Both the position numbers and the translations under genes were made by a program. Below, one piece after another: positions 24,793 through 35,153 of a stretch of DNA of 64,000 nt. The stretch lies in NCBI GenBank assembly GCA_021825365.1, contig JAKAHR010000001.1:1-64000 (forward strand). The letters are read 5' to 3'. A model generated the notes under the pieces. It saw only the letters and a program-made list of their open reading frames with translations, was not told where the DNA came from and searched no databases. This DNA is from Nitrospirota bacterium. GTDB lineage: Bacteria; Nitrospirota; Thermodesulfovibrionia; Thermodesulfovibrionales; UBA6898. Within the stretch, counting starts at the first letter, position 1. Every line of letters begins with the position of its first letter.

Positions 24793-26149
24793 GACGTACA
24801 GGTTCAAACTCACCGTTGTCTACACATCTGTTGTCCTTTTTCTCTTTTCGGTCTTCGGCGTGACATTGTATCTGAGATACCAAAGCATGGTGGATGACAA
24901 TCTGGACGAGTATCTGCTGCGGGAGGCACGTGACGAGCTGGTGCATGAGATCAACTCACGGCTGGCTTGGAACGCGGGGGTCATCAAACGGTATGGGGAT
25001 GAATACTACGAAGTGGTGAATAGAAAGGGGGAGGTGTTGATAACCTCCCTGAGCGCAGAGAGCCCGCAGTGGCCTCTCCACCGCGACCTCATGATGAAGG
25101 CATTCAAGGGCGCCCCGCAACTGGTCACGTTCGCGTACCGGGGCGAAAACTTTCGGATGCTCTATTTCCCGGTTAGTGAGGAACGCATCCTCCGTGTCGC
25201 CGTCTCTCTTGCGGAAGTGCAGGACGGATTGAGGGACCTCAGGCGGTTATTTTTCTACCTGGCTCCGGTAATTGTGATCATTTCCTCCGGACTCAGCTGG
25301 GCCCTGTCCGGCAAGGCCCTCGCCCCCATCGTTCGGATTACCTCCCTTGCCGAGCAGGTCCGGCAGGGAAGGCTGGACACCCGGATAGATATGGAATTGA
25401 AGGGTAAGGAGATTGACGATCTCGTGAGGATATTCAACGAGATGCTGACGAGTATCCAGCGATCGGTCGACGCCCAGAAGCGATTTACGTCAGATGTATC
25501 CCACGAGATCCGGTCGCCTCTTACCTCTCTGAGAGGGGGGATTGAGGTCGCATTGCGCAAACGCCGGACGACGGAGGAGTACGAGGACCTGCTGCGGAGC
25601 AACCTGGCAGACATCATGAGGCTTTCCCGCATCACCGACAACCTCCTCTTTTTTGCCCGGGCGGACAACAATATCGTAGAGTTGCGGAAGCAGTGGTTCG
25701 ACATCAACCATATGATCTGGGGGGTGATCGAACGAATGAGATACAAAGCTGAATCTGCGGGTGTTACTGTTAACGAAGAGTACGAGGAGGGCCTGGAGCT
25801 CTATGGCGATATGGACCTCCTGGAGCAGGCGATCTCCAATATCATAGACAACGCTCTCAAGTATACACCTTCGGGAGGCATGGTAACTGTCCGCTCTTCG
25901 AGGCAGGGGGACGCGCTTCAGGTAAACGTCAGCGACACGGGCATCGGCATACCGGAAAGCGACATGCCCCATGTGTTTGAGAGGTTCTACCGCGTAAGCA
26001 AGGAGCGTTCAAGAAAATCGGGAGGAACCGGACTGGGTCTCGCCATCACCCAGTGGATCATCTCCGCACACCACGGGACTATCAGCGTCAAGAGTACGCA
26101 GGGGTCCGGCAGCGTCTTCACGATCGTCCTTCCTTTAACGTCAGACTGA
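24782..26149 (+). CDS. Two-component sensor histidine kinase
   Basis: A 455-residue membrane kinase. Transmembrane helices at about 10-32 and 157-175 flank a periplasmic sensor of about 120 residues. A HAMP linker follows (180-232), then the HisKA helix with the phosphorylated His241 (DVSHEIRSPLTSL). The HATPase domain shows the N box (AISNIIDNALKYTP), the G1 DTGIGIP and the G2 GGTGLGLAI. It is translationally coupled to the response regulator. Its 3' end overlaps the convergent dus gene by 9 nt. Confidence 0.93.
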   Translation: MISKTYRFKLTVVYTSVVLFLFSVFGVTLYLRYQSMVDDNLDEYLLREARDELVHEINSRLAWNAGVIKRYGDEYYEVVNRKGEVLITSLSAESPQWPLHRDLMMKAFKGAPQLVTFAYRGENFRMLYFPVSEERILRVAVSLAEVQDGLRDLRRLFFYLAPVIVIISSGLSWALSGKALAPIVRITSLAEQVRQGRLDTRIDMELKGKEIDDLVRIFNEMLTSIQRSVDAQKRFTSDVSHEIRSPLTSLRGGIEVALRKRRTTEEYEDLLRSNLADIMRLSRITDNLLFFARADNNIVELRKQWFDINHMIWGVIERMRYKAESAGVTVNEEYEEGLELYGDMDLLEQAISNIIDNALKYTPSGGMVTVRSSRQGDALQVNVSDTGIGIPESDMPHVFERFYRVSKERSRKSGGTGLGLAITQWIISAHHGTISVKSTQGSGSVFTIVLPLTSD

Positions 26150-27115
26150 CTCAGGGGACGCTGAAAGCGCATCGATGATTCTCATCATCTCATCTCTGGT
26201 CTGCGCCCTGAAGACCAGGTCTCTGAGGTGCTTTACATGCGAAATCCCCCGTCCGTACCAGACAAAGAATTTGCGAAAGAGCACCGTCCCCGCCCTTTCT
26301 CCGTAGTATGAATAGACCATATCCAGGTGTTTCTTCATGATGAAAACGATTTCGGAAACGGCGGGCGGTTCGGGAATCCTGCCGTGTTTCAAAAAAGCGT
26401 CCGCCTGCCGGAATATCCAGGGGTTTCCCAGTGCACCCCGTGCTATGGTGACACCGTCGCATCCGGTTTCCTCGAACATCCTCCTTATGAGAAGGGGGGA
26501 GAGGATATCTCCGCTCGCTATAAGGGGGATCGAGAGTGCCTTCTTGACCTCTCCGATGATGCGGTAGTCGACGGACCCGCTGTATCCCTGCTCCTTTGTC
26601 CTGCCGTGTATGAACACCGCTGATATTCCCGCATCCTGGGCGTGAAGGGCAACATCTCGGGCATTTACCGACGTCTCGTCCCACCCTGAACGGATCTTGA
26701 CCGTGACCGGCACCCTGGCGCGTGTAACCAGGGCCTTCAGTATGTCCCGCAGCTTTTGCGGATGATGGAGAAGAGCCGCACCCTCTCCCTTTCTTGTGAC
26801 TTTCGGGACTGGGCACGCCGCATTCAGGTCGACCACATCGAATTCGCGGGAAGCTATGATATCAAACGCCCTCTGCACTATGTCGGGGTCATTACCCAGG
26901 AGCTGAATACCCAGGGGGCGGTCCAAAGGGACAGTAACCAGCATCCTGCCGGTCGTCCTGCTTTGATGGACAAGGGAACTGGCGCTTATCATTTCCGTAA
27001 ATGCCAGCTCACACCCGAAGAGGCGATTGATGAGTCTGAAGGGCAGGTCGCTGATACCCGACAGAGGTGCGAGGATGAGCGGCGAATCAAGACTCAGGCT
27101 ACCGATCTTCAGCAT
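26141..27115 (-). CDS. dus: tRNA-dihydrouridine synthase (DusB-like)
   Basis: A 324-residue FMN enzyme that reduces uridines in the tRNA D-loop. It shows the ILAPLSGISDLPFR opening, the active-site Cys101 in NAACPVPKV, the KIRSGWDET strand, the IHGRTKEQGYSG motif and the phosphate-binding VTIARGALGNPW. It probably starts at ATG 27115. No Shine-Dalgarno is seen, and a -10-like TACAAT (27121-27126 on this strand) ends 5 nt upstream of the ATG, so the mRNA may be leaderless. Confidence 0.92.
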   Translation of the reverse strand: MLKIGSLSLDSPLILAPLSGISDLPFRLINRLFGCELAFTEMISASSLVHQSRTTGRMLVTVPLDRPLGIQLLGNDPDIVQRAFDIIASREFDVVDLNAACPVPKVTRKGEGAALLHHPQKLRDILKALVTRARVPVTVKIRSGWDETSVNARDVALHAQDAGISAVFIHGRTKEQGYSGSVDYRIIGEVKKALSIPLIASGDILSPLLIRRMFEETGCDGVTIARGALGNPWIFRQADAFLKHGRIPEPPAVSEIVFIMKKHLDMVYSYYGERAGTVLFRKFFVWYGRGISHVKHLRDLVFRAQTRDEMMRIIDALSASPESV

Positions 27116-27204
27116 GATATATTGTAAAGGACCAGCGCTATAATTTCGACATGCCCGGCGGTATTTCCGGGGAGAGGCTTCATATCCGGAAAAGTATGTG
27201 CTCT

Positions 27205-28125
27205 CTATCCGAAGGAATACAGTTCTTCGACCGTTATGATGACAGACTCTCTCAGGGCGGCAAGGTTGTACCCCCCCTCCAGGCTAAAGACGGACGGCAC
27301 GTTCGCAGCAGCAGACAAAAGGCTCCGTACGATAGTCCTAATGCCGTCATTGCTCACCCGAAGTCCTGCAAGAGGGTCACTGACATGAATGTCATAGCCC
27401 GCAGAAACGATCATGATATCAGGACTGAAATCCCGCACGACACCCGGAAGGGTGTCGTGATAGGCTGCATAGAATTCGGCATCCCCTGCTCCCTGGTCCA
27501 TCGGAATATTGCGCGTAAATCCGGAGCCCTTTCCCCTTCCCCGCTCAGAGGCACTTCCCGTGCCCGGGTAATGAGGGTATTGGTGTGTGCTGAAGTAAAA
27601 GACCGTATCATCTTCCTCAAAGATATGCTGTGTTCCATTGCCGTGATGGACGTCAAAGTCAGCGATAAAGACCTTCGCATAGCCCAATTTCCGTGCCTCA
27701 CGCGCAGCCACCGCGACATTATTGAATAGGCAAAACCCCATGGCCCTGTCTGCCTCAGCGTGATGCCCGGGCGGCCGCACGGCGCAGAAGGCCCGGTCGA
27801 TAACGCCCTCCCTGCATTTCCCAACCGCATCCAGAACAGCTCCGGCGGCAGCATGTGCGGCCCCGAGCGAATGCGGTGACACGTAGGTATCAGCATCGAA
27901 GTAGCCGGTAAAGGACGCCAGGGACTCATAGTAGGTCTTGCTGTGTACGGAAAGAATCTCTGCCGGACGCGCTGGACGGGGTTTCAGGTGCACGAGTTTT
28001 TGCCATAGAGATGCGTCCTTGAGCCCATCGTTTATAGCCATCAGGCGATCAGCTGATTCAGGATGACCGGGAGGATTCCTGTGCTCCAGATAGATGTCGT
28101 CATAGAAGTAGCCGACTCTTTTCAT
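27205..28125 (-). CDS. Histone deacetylase-like (acetoin-utilisation/AcuC-type) hydrolase
   Basis: A 306-residue zinc amidohydrolase of the class II HDAC family. The charge-relay His pair is in RPPGHHAE (121-122), the zinc ligands Asp158 and His160 are in the DFDVHHGNGTQ motif, and the third ligand is the Asp in a late GYDIHVSDPLAG segment. Bacterial members deacetylate proteins, polyamines or acetylated small molecules. The substrate cannot be inferred here. It is separated from dus by 89 nt on the same strand. Confidence 0.9.
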   Translation of the reverse strand: MKRVGYFYDDIYLEHRNPPGHPESADRLMAINDGLKDASLWQKLVHLKPRPARPAEILSVHSKTYYESLASFTGYFDADTYVSPHSLGAAHAAAGAVLDAVGKCREGVIDRAFCAVRPPGHHAEADRAMGFCLFNNVAVAAREARKLGYAKVFIADFDVHHGNGTQHIFEEDDTVFYFSTHQYPHYPGTGSASERGRGKGSGFTRNIPMDQGAGDAEFYAAYHDTLPGVVRDFSPDIMIVSAGYDIHVSDPLAGLRVSNDGIRTIVRSLLSAAANVPSVFSLEGGYNLAALRESVIITVEELYSFG

Positions 28126-28162
28126 AGGACCATTCTACCACGTCCAAAGCGTAACTCAGGCC

Positions 28163-28198
28163 CAAAAAAGAGGGCAGGGGGATTCCCTGCCCTCTTTG
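28163..28198 (-). terminator. Rho-independent terminator after fhs
   Basis: On the minus strand a 12-bp perfect stem (28185-28196 pairing with 28168-28179) with a 5-nt loop is followed by a run of T (28163-28169). It lies about 20 nt past the fhs stop. The near-symmetrical sequence could weakly stop plus-strand transcripts too. Confidence 0.85.
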
Positions 28199-28219
28199 TA
28201 CGACTGATAAGGCTTCTCT

Positions 28220-29983
28220 TTAGAACAGCCCGCTCACCTTTCCGGTGTTGACGTCCACGTCGATCCTCCTGAAGGCGGGGTTCGAGCTCGTCCCGGGCAT
28301 GAGGCTGATCGTGCCCGCGCAGGGGCAGAGGAACTTCGCACCGGAGTAGATGAGCACGTCCCTGATCGGCAGGGTCCAGCCTTTGGGCACGCCCTTGACT
28401 GCAGGGTCGTGGCTGAGGCTCAGGTGGGTCTTGACCATCATGGTGGCGTAGTCGGCGTACTGAGGGTCCTCTTCCAGCATCTTGGCCTTTGCCTCGGCCT
28501 CCGGCAGCCAGGAGACGCTGTCCGCGCCGTAGACCTCCTTGGCGATCTTGGATACACGGTCGCGCAGTTTCATATCCAGAGGATAGAGGAACTTGAAGTC
28601 GTTTGTCTCCTTGCAGGCGTCGATGACGGCGTCGGCCAGTTCCAGCGCGCCCTCACCGCCCTTGAGCCAGTGCTGCGACTCGGCGCAGCGGGCGCCTGCC
28701 GCTTCCGCTGCCTTCTTGACCACCGCCACCTCGGCGTCCGTGTCTGTATAGAACCGGTTGATGCAGACGACCGGGTTGATGCCGGACTTGCGGATGACGT
28801 TGATCATATGGACCATGTTGGCGCAGCCCTTTTCGACCAGGGCGATGTTCTCCTTGGTGTACTCGTCGGGCAGGGCCTTTCCGGCAACGACCTTGGGGCC
28901 TCCGCCGTGCATCTTCAGCGCCCGGACCGTGGCGGTGAGCACCGACACATGGGGCTTCAGGCCGCTGAAGCGGCACTTGACGTTCCAGAACTTCTCGAAG
29001 CCGATGTCAGCCGCAAAGCCGGACTCGGTGACGTGGTAGTCGAACAGCTTCAGGCCCACCCGGTCGGCGATGATGGAGGACTGCCCGACGGCGATGTTGG
29101 CGAAGGGCCCCGCATGGACGAAGCAGGGGTTGTATTCAGCCGTGCACATGAGGGTGGGGTTGATGGTGTTGCGCATGAAGGCGGCCATGGCGTTGCCCAC
29201 TTCCAGGTCGCCGGTGGTGACGGGCTTGCCGCTCTTGTCGAAGGCGACGGTGATCTTGTTGAGGCGGTTCTTCAGATCGGCCAGGTCGTTGGCGACGGAG
29301 AGGATCGCCATGCACTCAGAGCCCACGGCGATGCCGAACTTCGACTGCATCATGAAGCCGTCCTGTCTGCCGCCCATGCCTATGATTATATTGCGGAGGC
29401 TCTGGGCGCAGAAGTCCATGATCCAGCCCATCTCCACGCGGGTGGGATCGATGTCCAGCCTTCTCATCTTGGTGAGCCGCGCCAGCTGCTCGTCGTTGTA
29501 GTTGCGCTCGTGCTGCATCCGGGAGGTCATCGCCACCATCGCCAGGTTGTGGGCGTTCATGATGTCGTTGATGTCGCCGGTGAGGCCGAGGGAGAACTCG
29601 GTCATGGGGATCAGGAGTGAATTGCCGCCGCCAGCAGCAGTGCCCTTGACGTTCATGGTGGGGCCGCCGGAGGGCTGGCGCAGTGCTCCGCCCACGTTGA
29701 CGCCGCGCTTGCCAAGGCCTTCCATCAGGCCGCAGGAGGTCGTGCTCTTGCCTTCGCCCAAGGGGGTGGGGGTAATGGCGGTCACCTCGATGTACTTGCC
29801 GTCGGGCTTGCCCTTGAGACGCTCGATGACCTTGAGAAAGTCGATCTTCGACAGGCGGCCCATGGGAAGCATCTCATCCTTGTGCAGTCCCAGTTTCTCA
29901 CGCCACTCCTCGGGAGTGGGCATCTTCTTTTCGGCTTCTTCGGAAATCTGCCAGTCGGCTAGTTTCGTTGCATCGTACGGCAT
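28220..29983 (-). CDS. fhs: Formate-tetrahydrofolate ligase
   Basis: A 587-residue enzyme that makes 10-formyl-THF from formate, THF and ATP, the entry step of the methyl branch of the Wood-Ljungdahl pathway and a source of C1 units. The P-loop [11 protein letters not shown] is at residues 71-81, followed by the family segments [17 protein letters not shown] and [18 protein letters not shown]. It is about 30 residues longer than the common form, mostly at the N-terminus. AGGAGGATGAAGT precedes the ATG. Codon use is strongly biased to C/G-ending codons, suggesting high expression. It lies downstream of the formate dehydrogenase genes with its own promoter. Confidence 0.95.
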   Translation of the reverse strand: MPYDATKLADWQISEEAEKKMPTPEEWREKLGLHKDEMLPMGRLSKIDFLKVIERLKGKPDGKYIEVTAITPTPLGEGKSTTSCGLMEGLGKRGVNVGGALRQPSGGPTMNVKGTAAGGGNSLLIPMTEFSLGLTGDINDIMNAHNLAMVAMTSRMQHERNYNDEQLARLTKMRRLDIDPTRVEMGWIMDFCAQSLRNIIIGMGGRQDGFMMQSKFGIAVGSECMAILSVANDLADLKNRLNKITVAFDKSGKPVTTGDLEVGNAMAAFMRNTINPTLMCTAEYNPCFVHAGPFANIAVGQSSIIADRVGLKLFDYHVTESGFAADIGFEKFWNVKCRFSGLKPHVSVLTATVRALKMHGGGPKVVAGKALPDEYTKENIALVEKGCANMVHMINVIRKSGINPVVCINRFYTDTDAEVAVVKKAAEAAGARCAESQHWLKGGEGALELADAVIDACKETNDFKFLYPLDMKLRDRVSKIAKEVYGADSVSWLPEAEAKAKMLEEDPQYADYATMMVKTHLSLSHDPAVKGVPKGWTLPIRDVLIYSGAKFLCPCAGTISLMPGTSSNPAFRRIDVDVNTGKVSGLF

Positions 29984-30105
29984 ACTTCATCCTCCTTTAT
30001 CGTTGTAATAGTGATGAAAAAGCAGATCAGAACCGGCCATGAGGATGCCGGGTACGGCGACGTTCCCCGCGGGAGATACTGCAGACCCCAAGGAGTACTT
30101 ATCAA

Positions 30106-30134
30106 ATAATAAGAAAAACTTATGATTAAATCAA
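30106..30134 (-). promoter_or_regulatory. Predicted sigma70 promoter of fhs
   Basis: On the minus strand TTGATT (30134-30129) and TATTAT (30111-30106) are 17 nt apart. The transcript would carry a leader of about 115 nt before fhs. The leader did not match a riboswitch I could recognise. Confidence 0.55.
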
Positions 30135-30154
30135 TAAAAAAATGCTGCAGCTGC

Positions 30155-30604
30155 TCAGTAACTGATGAGGGCGTTCAGAAACTTATTATTCATATGCCGG
30201 AGGTTCTTGCACATGACGAGGGCCATCTGCTTCATGATTTTGAAGGCGAGGGTGACGTTCTCCCTTTCGAGCTTCTCAAAGTCCTCCTTGCCGATGAGGA
30301 AGATGTCGGTGTTCTCGGCAGCCATGGCGATGGCCTCATGCTTCCTCTTTTCGAGGATCGAGAGCTCCCCGAAGAAATGGCCCTTGCCGAAGACCGCAAG
30401 GGTCTGTTTCCAGCCGTCAGCCGTGACCTTGGAGATCTCCACCTTGCCGGAGTTGATAAGATAAAGCCCCCGCGTATCTTCCTTCTCCTTGAAGATCTGC
30501 TCTCCCTTCTTGAATTTGAGCCTCTGGATTATCTTGGACATGGCGGCCAGTTCCCTGCTGTTAAGACCCTCGAACAAAACCTGCTGCGGCAATAACTTGT
30601 TCAT
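30155..30604 (-). CDS. Cyclic-nucleotide-binding domain protein
   Basis: A 149-residue single-domain protein of the cNMP-binding (CAP-like) fold. It shows a GEQIFKEKEDTRGLYLINSGKVEI segment and the phosphate-binding cassette region GHFFGELSILEKRKHEAI. It ends in the C-helix (FKIMKQMALVMCKNLRHMNNK) and has no DNA-binding domain. It may act as a stand-alone sensor or partner protein rather than a transcription factor. It sits between fdhA and fhs on the same strand, 95 nt after fdhA, so a role in formate metabolism is possible but only by position. Confidence 0.8.
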   Translation of the reverse strand: MNKLLPQQVLFEGLNSRELAAMSKIIQRLKFKKGEQIFKEKEDTRGLYLINSGKVEISKVTADGWKQTLAVFGKGHFFGELSILEKRKHEAIAMAAENTDIFLIGKEDFEKLERENVTLAFKIMKQMALVMCKNLRHMNNKFLNALISY

Positions 30605-30699
30605 AACCCTGTCTCCTTCGGTCCGCTTGTTTGACCCTATTGGCGCTCAGCCCAAGTATTTTACCTTCTTTTTCTCTTATATGAAAGGGAGCCGGGCGG

Positions 30700-33375
30700 T
30701 CAGCGCCCGGTCTCCTTCTCGACCCTGACGGCGCATACCTTTAGTTCGGGGATCTTGCATACCGGGTCGAGCTCTGCATTTGTGAGCATGTTTGCAGCCG
30801 CTTCATGGTAGTGAAACGGGATGAACACCAGGCCCCTCGCAGGCCTGTCGGATATCCTCGCCTTCAGTTTGATGCTGCCGCGCCTGGAGGATACCCTGAG
30901 CATCTCTCCGTCATCCGCCCCAAGCTCACGGGCGTCATCGGGGTGTATTTCGATATAAGCCTCTGGCGCCACCTCGTTCAACTCCGGCACCCTCCTGGTC
31001 ATGGAGCCGGTGTGATACTGGAAAAGCTGTCTCCCCGTCGTAAGAATAAAAGGATAATCGGCATCGGGAAGCTCTTTGGAGGGCTCGAAACTAACGGGTG
31101 TAAAGGCGGCCTTTCCCCGGGGGAAGCCCCCTTTGAACAGGTAGGGGGTGCCCGGATGATCGGGAGTGGGGCAGGGCCACTGCAGCCCGGCTTCTTCCAG
31201 ACGTCCATAGGTGACTCCCGCCACCGCCGGCCACAGGCCTCCGATCTCCTGGAGCACCTCTTCCATGCAGTTATATCGCATCTCGGAGCCGAGCCGGCCG
31301 GCGATATCCATGATGATGGAGCTGTCTTCACGGGCCAGGCCGGGCGGCGTCACGGCCCTTCGCACCTTCTGAAGCCTCCGCTCGGTATTAGTGAAAGTGC
31401 CTTCCTTTTCGGCGAAGCAGGAAGAGGGCAGCACAACGTCGGCCAGCCTCGCTGTCTCGGTCATGAAGATGTCCTGGACCACCAGAAAATCGAGACTCTG
31501 AAGGGCCTTTTTGGTGTGCTGCATGTCCGGGTCGCTGATCATTGGATTTTCGCCCATGATATAAAGTGCCTTGAGACTACCCTCGTGAGCCGCAAGGACC
31601 ATCTCGGTGGCGGTCAGGCCGGGCTTCGGAGAAAGCTCTGTCGACCACGCCTCCGCAAATTTCTGCCTGATGGCGGGCACGTCCACCCTCTGATAGCCCG
31701 GGTACTGGTTCGGGATGCAGCCCATGTCCGTGGCGCCCTGGACATTGTTCTGCCCCCTCAGGGGATTGACCCCCGTGCTCTCCTTGCCAAGATTGCCGGT
31801 CATCAGCGCCAGGTTCGCTACGGAAAAGACATTCTGCGTCCCGTGGGAATGCTGCGTTATCCCCATCGTATAGTAGATAGCAGGACGTTTGGCCTTCCCA
31901 TAGAGGAGGGCCGCCTTCACTATGTCCTTTGCCGGCACGCCGGTAATCTTCTCCGCCTTCTCGGGGGTGATATCCTCGATGCTCTTTTTGAAGGCATCGA
32001 AACCCTCGGTTCGGTCCGCGATGAACTGCTTGTCGATCAGCTTCTCCTTCAGCAGGACGTGCATGATGGCGTTGAGTAGGGCAACGTCGGTGCCGGGCCG
32101 GTGCTGGAGCCAGATGGCCGAGAACCTCACCAGGTCGATCTTGCGGGGGTCGGCCACGATGATCTGCGCGCCCCTGCGATACGCCTTCTTCATCCGCAGC
32201 CCGATGATGGGATGCGTCTCGGTAGTGTTGGAACCGATGACGAAAAGCAGATCGTTGTTCTCTATTTCGGGGATGGAATTAGTCATAGCCCCGGAGCCGA
32301 AGACGGTGGCCAGACCGGCCACGGTGGCGCTGTGTCAGAGCCTGGCGCAGTGATCGACGTTGTTCGTCCCGATCACCGCGCGCATGAATTTCTGGAAGAG
32401 GTAATTCTCCTCGTTGGTGCAACGCGCGGATGAGAGCCCGCCGATGGCATCGGGACCGTGCTTCTTCCCAATCTTCGAGAGGCGTGAAGCGATGAGGTCC
32501 AGCGCCTCGTCCCAGGATGCCTCCCTGTGGACGCCCTTTTCCTTTATGAGGGGCGTCTTCAGCCGGTCCCGGCTGTGCACGAAGGTATATCCGAACCGCC
32601 CCTTGGGGCAGAGCCACCCCTCGTTGATGGTGTCGTCCCGGGAGGAGACCCGGACGATCTCATTGCGTCTCACATGGAGGGTGAGGCTGCAGCCGCAGCC
32701 GCAATAAGGGCAGGTCGTGTCGATCTCCCTGACGTCCTTCTGCCTGCCGCGCTGCGTCCAGGCCTTGCCGGTCAGCGCACCCGTAGGACAGACTGAAACG
32801 CACTGGCCGCAGAACTCGCAGGAGAGGTCTTTCTCAAAGGGTGGACAGATCTTTGCGTTGAATCCGCGGTAGGCTATATCGATAGCCCCCACCCCCTGCA
32901 CCTCCTCACAGACACGAACGCATTTGCCGCACAGAATGCACTTCTCCATGTCACGACCTATGAACGGGTTGTGATCCTTCCCGGTATAACACCTTCTCTC
33001 TCCCTCAAACCGGTTATCACTGACGCCATAGAAATACGCCAGTTCCTGTAAAGTGCAATCTCCCGCCTTCTCGCAGACCATGCAGTCGTTAGGATGATCC
33101 GAAAGGATAAGTTCAAGAATGGTCTTGCGCATCCTTTCAATCGCGGGAGTGGTGGTTGCAACCTCCATATCGGCAGCCACGGGGGTAGTGCAGGACGTCA
33201 CAGGCCGGTTGATTCCCTTCACCTCGACGATGCAGAGCCTGCAGCCGCCATAAGGAGTCAGTTTCGGGTGATGACACAGTGTTGGAATCGGGATGTCGGC
33301 AGACCGCGCCGCATCGAGGATGGTCGTCCCCTCAGGAACCGTAACCCGCAACCCGTTTATCGTCAGATGTAGCAT
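30700..33375 (-). CDS. fdhA: Formate dehydrogenase alpha subunit, selenocysteine-containing (Sec347)
   Basis: An 891-residue molybdenum/tungsten-bis-MGD enzyme read through a TGA at 32337-32335. The residues around it are DHCARL, then Sec, then HSATVAGLAT, the canonical Sec site of FdhF-like enzymes. The first 220 residues form a NuoG-like electron inlet: a [2Fe-2S] domain (CHHPKLTPYGGCRLC), a His-Cys3 [4Fe-4S] segment and two further clusters (CILCGKCVRVCEEVQG, CEFCGQCVSVCPTGA). A third [4Fe-4S] site (CPYCGCGCS) opens the catalytic domain, and the C-terminal molydopterin dinucleotide-binding domain is complete. It lies 3 nt downstream of the NuoF-like gene. It oxidises formate or reduces CO2 with NAD(H). 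Confidence 0.93.
32306..32337 (-). promoter_or_regulatory. SECIS element of fdhA
   Basis: Downstream of the TGA (32337-32335) on the minus strand, GTGGCC (32322-32317) and GGCCAC (32311-32306) pair around the loop GGTCT. The loop starts 18 nt after the TGA. GGTCT is the same loop sequence as in the well-known E. coli fdhF SECIS. Confidence 0.85.
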
Positions 33376-33377
33376 GA

Positions 33378-35153
33378 TTATCCCTTGCCTATTGCCTTGA
33401 ATTTACACGCATCGAAACATGCTCCGCATTTCACGCAGACCTCCGGGTCTATGGCGTGAGTCTGTTTGCGTTCCCCGGTAATCGCACCCGCCGGGCAGAC
33501 CCGTTTGCAGGCGCCGCACCCCTTGCAGAAATCCTTTAGAACGACAAATGAAAGCAGATCGCGACAGACTCCCGCAGGGCACTTCTTCTTTGTTATATGG
33601 GCCTCGAATTCATCCCTGAAGTACTTGATCGTGCTGAGCACGGGATTAGGCGCTGTCTGACCGAGACCGCAAAGAGACGTGGCCTTGATATCGTTGGCCA
33701 GACTTTCAAGGAGTTCGATGTCCCCCAGTCTGCCCTTGCCTGCGGTGACACGCTCAAGTATCTCCAGAAGTCGTTTCGTACCTATCCGGCAAGGGACACA
33801 CTTGCCGCATGATTCGGACTGGGTAAACTGAAGAAAAAACTTTGCAATGTTGACCATGCAGTCCGTTTCGTCCAGAACAACCATGCCGCCTGAACCCACG
33901 ATTGAACCGACCCGGGCGAGCGATTCGAAATCAACGGTAATGTCCAGGAGTTCTGCCGGGATACAGCCGCCCGAGGGACCACCGGTCTGCACTGCCTTGA
34001 TCTTCCGGTTGTTCTCTATACCGCCGCCGATATCGAAGATGATCTCGCGCAGCGGTATGCCCATCGGTACTTCGATAAGACCCGAATTTCTGATCTTGCC
34101 GGTCAGGGCAAAGACTTTTGTGCCCTTACTCTTTTCCGTACCAAAGGATGCGTACCATTCTGCCCCCTTGCGAATAATATGGGGTATGTTAGCGAGGGTT
34201 TCGACGTTATTGATGACTGTTGGTTTTCCCCAAAGGCCTTTATACACAGGGAAGGGCGGCTTTGCCCTCGGCATCCCGCGCAGGCCCTCGATCGAGGCGA
34301 TAAGGGCCGTCTCCTCGCCGCACACAAAGGCCCCGGCCCCAAGCTTTACCCTGATGTCAAAGTTAATCCCTGATCCAAGGATATTTTTCCCGAGGAAAGA
34401 ACGCTCCCGAGCCTGTTTCAGGGCGTTCCTGAGACGCTCGACAGCCAGGGGGTATTCGGCCCGGATATAGACATATCCCTTGTCAGCTCCGATGGCAACA
34501 GCGCCGACCGTCATGCCCTCGATCACTGCATGGGGATTGCCCTCAATGACCGAGCGGTCCATAAAGGCGCCGGGATCTCCCTCGTCAGCATTACAGATGA
34601 TATATTTCTGGGATGCATCAACGGATCGGCAGATCTCCCACTTGACGCCGGTGGGAAATCCGGCTCCGCCCCGTCCCCTGAGGCCTGACTTCTTGATAAG
34701 GGCTATCGTTTCGGCAGGCGTCATCTTTACAGCCTGCTCAAGCGCGCTATATCCGCCAGCAGAAATATAGGAGTCGATATCCTCGGGATTGATATTTCCG
34801 CAGTCCGACAGAACAACCTTGATCTGTTTGTCATGGAACTGGTGGTAGTCCTCGCCGACAGCCCATTCCTGAACCGGGTTCCCGCCCACGACATGCTCCT
34901 CAATAATCCGTTCAACCATGTCGGGCTTGATATACTGATAGGTTGTCTTATCGCCGTTGCGGATCACATCTACCAGAACGTCTTTTGCACACAGCCCCCT
35001 GCAGCCGACCTTGTGGATGGAACAATGCTTCCGGATATCAGCCCTGATCCCCTTCGTGGCGAGCTGGTCGGCGAAGACAGCCATCACATCGGCGCCTCCG
35101 GCAGCGATGCCGCCGGTCCCCATGCATATCCGGATGGTCAGGCTACTTTTCAT
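33378..35153 (-). CDS. NuoF-like NADH-oxidising subunit of formate dehydrogenase (HydB/FdhB type)
   Basis: A 591-residue diaphorase subunit. The N-terminal 100 residues are a thioredoxin-like [2Fe-2S] domain (MGTGGIAAGG, then HCSIHKVGCRGLC). The NuoF core follows, with the NADH-binding SGLRGRGGAGFPTGVKW, the FMN site with a CNADEGDPGAFMDRS segment and the CGKCVPCRIG cluster motif. The last 60 residues hold two [4Fe-4S] clusters (CKGCGACKRVCPAG, CVKCGACFDACKF). It links the formate dehydrogenase to NAD and possibly ferredoxin. The start at 35153 follows GAGGAA and overlaps the NuoE-like gene by 11 nt. Confidence 0.92.
   Translation of the reverse strand: MKSSLTIRICMGTGGIAAGGADVMAVFADQLATKGIRADIRKHCSIHKVGCRGLCAKDVLVDVIRNGDKTTYQYIKPDMVERIIEEHVVGGNPVQEWAVGEDYHQFHDKQIKVVLSDCGNINPEDIDSYISAGGYSALEQAVKMTPAETIALIKKSGLRGRGGAGFPTGVKWEICRSVDASQKYIICNADEGDPGAFMDRSVIEGNPHAVIEGMTVGAVAIGADKGYVYIRAEYPLAVERLRNALKQARERSFLGKNILGSGINFDIRVKLGAGAFVCGEETALIASIEGLRGMPRAKPPFPVYKGLWGKPTVINNVETLANIPHIIRKGAEWYASFGTEKSKGTKVFALTGKIRNSGLIEVPMGIPLREIIFDIGGGIENNRKIKAVQTGGPSGGCIPAELLDITVDFESLARVGSIVGSGGMVVLDETDCMVNIAKFFLQFTQSESCGKCVPCRIGTKRLLEILERVTAGKGRLGDIELLESLANDIKATSLCGLGQTAPNPVLSTIKYFRDEFEAHITKKKCPAGVCRDLLSFVVLKDFCKGCGACKRVCPAGAITGERKQTHAIDPEVCVKCGACFDACKFKAIGKG

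Noticed and set aside
28409-29620. 403-codon frame opposite fhs on the plus strand
   Set aside because: It is the mirror of strongly biased fhs codons and has no recognisable domain or ribosome binding site.
30805-32079. 424-codon frame opposite fdhA
   Set aside because: Antisense shadow of fdhA without start signals or family motifs.
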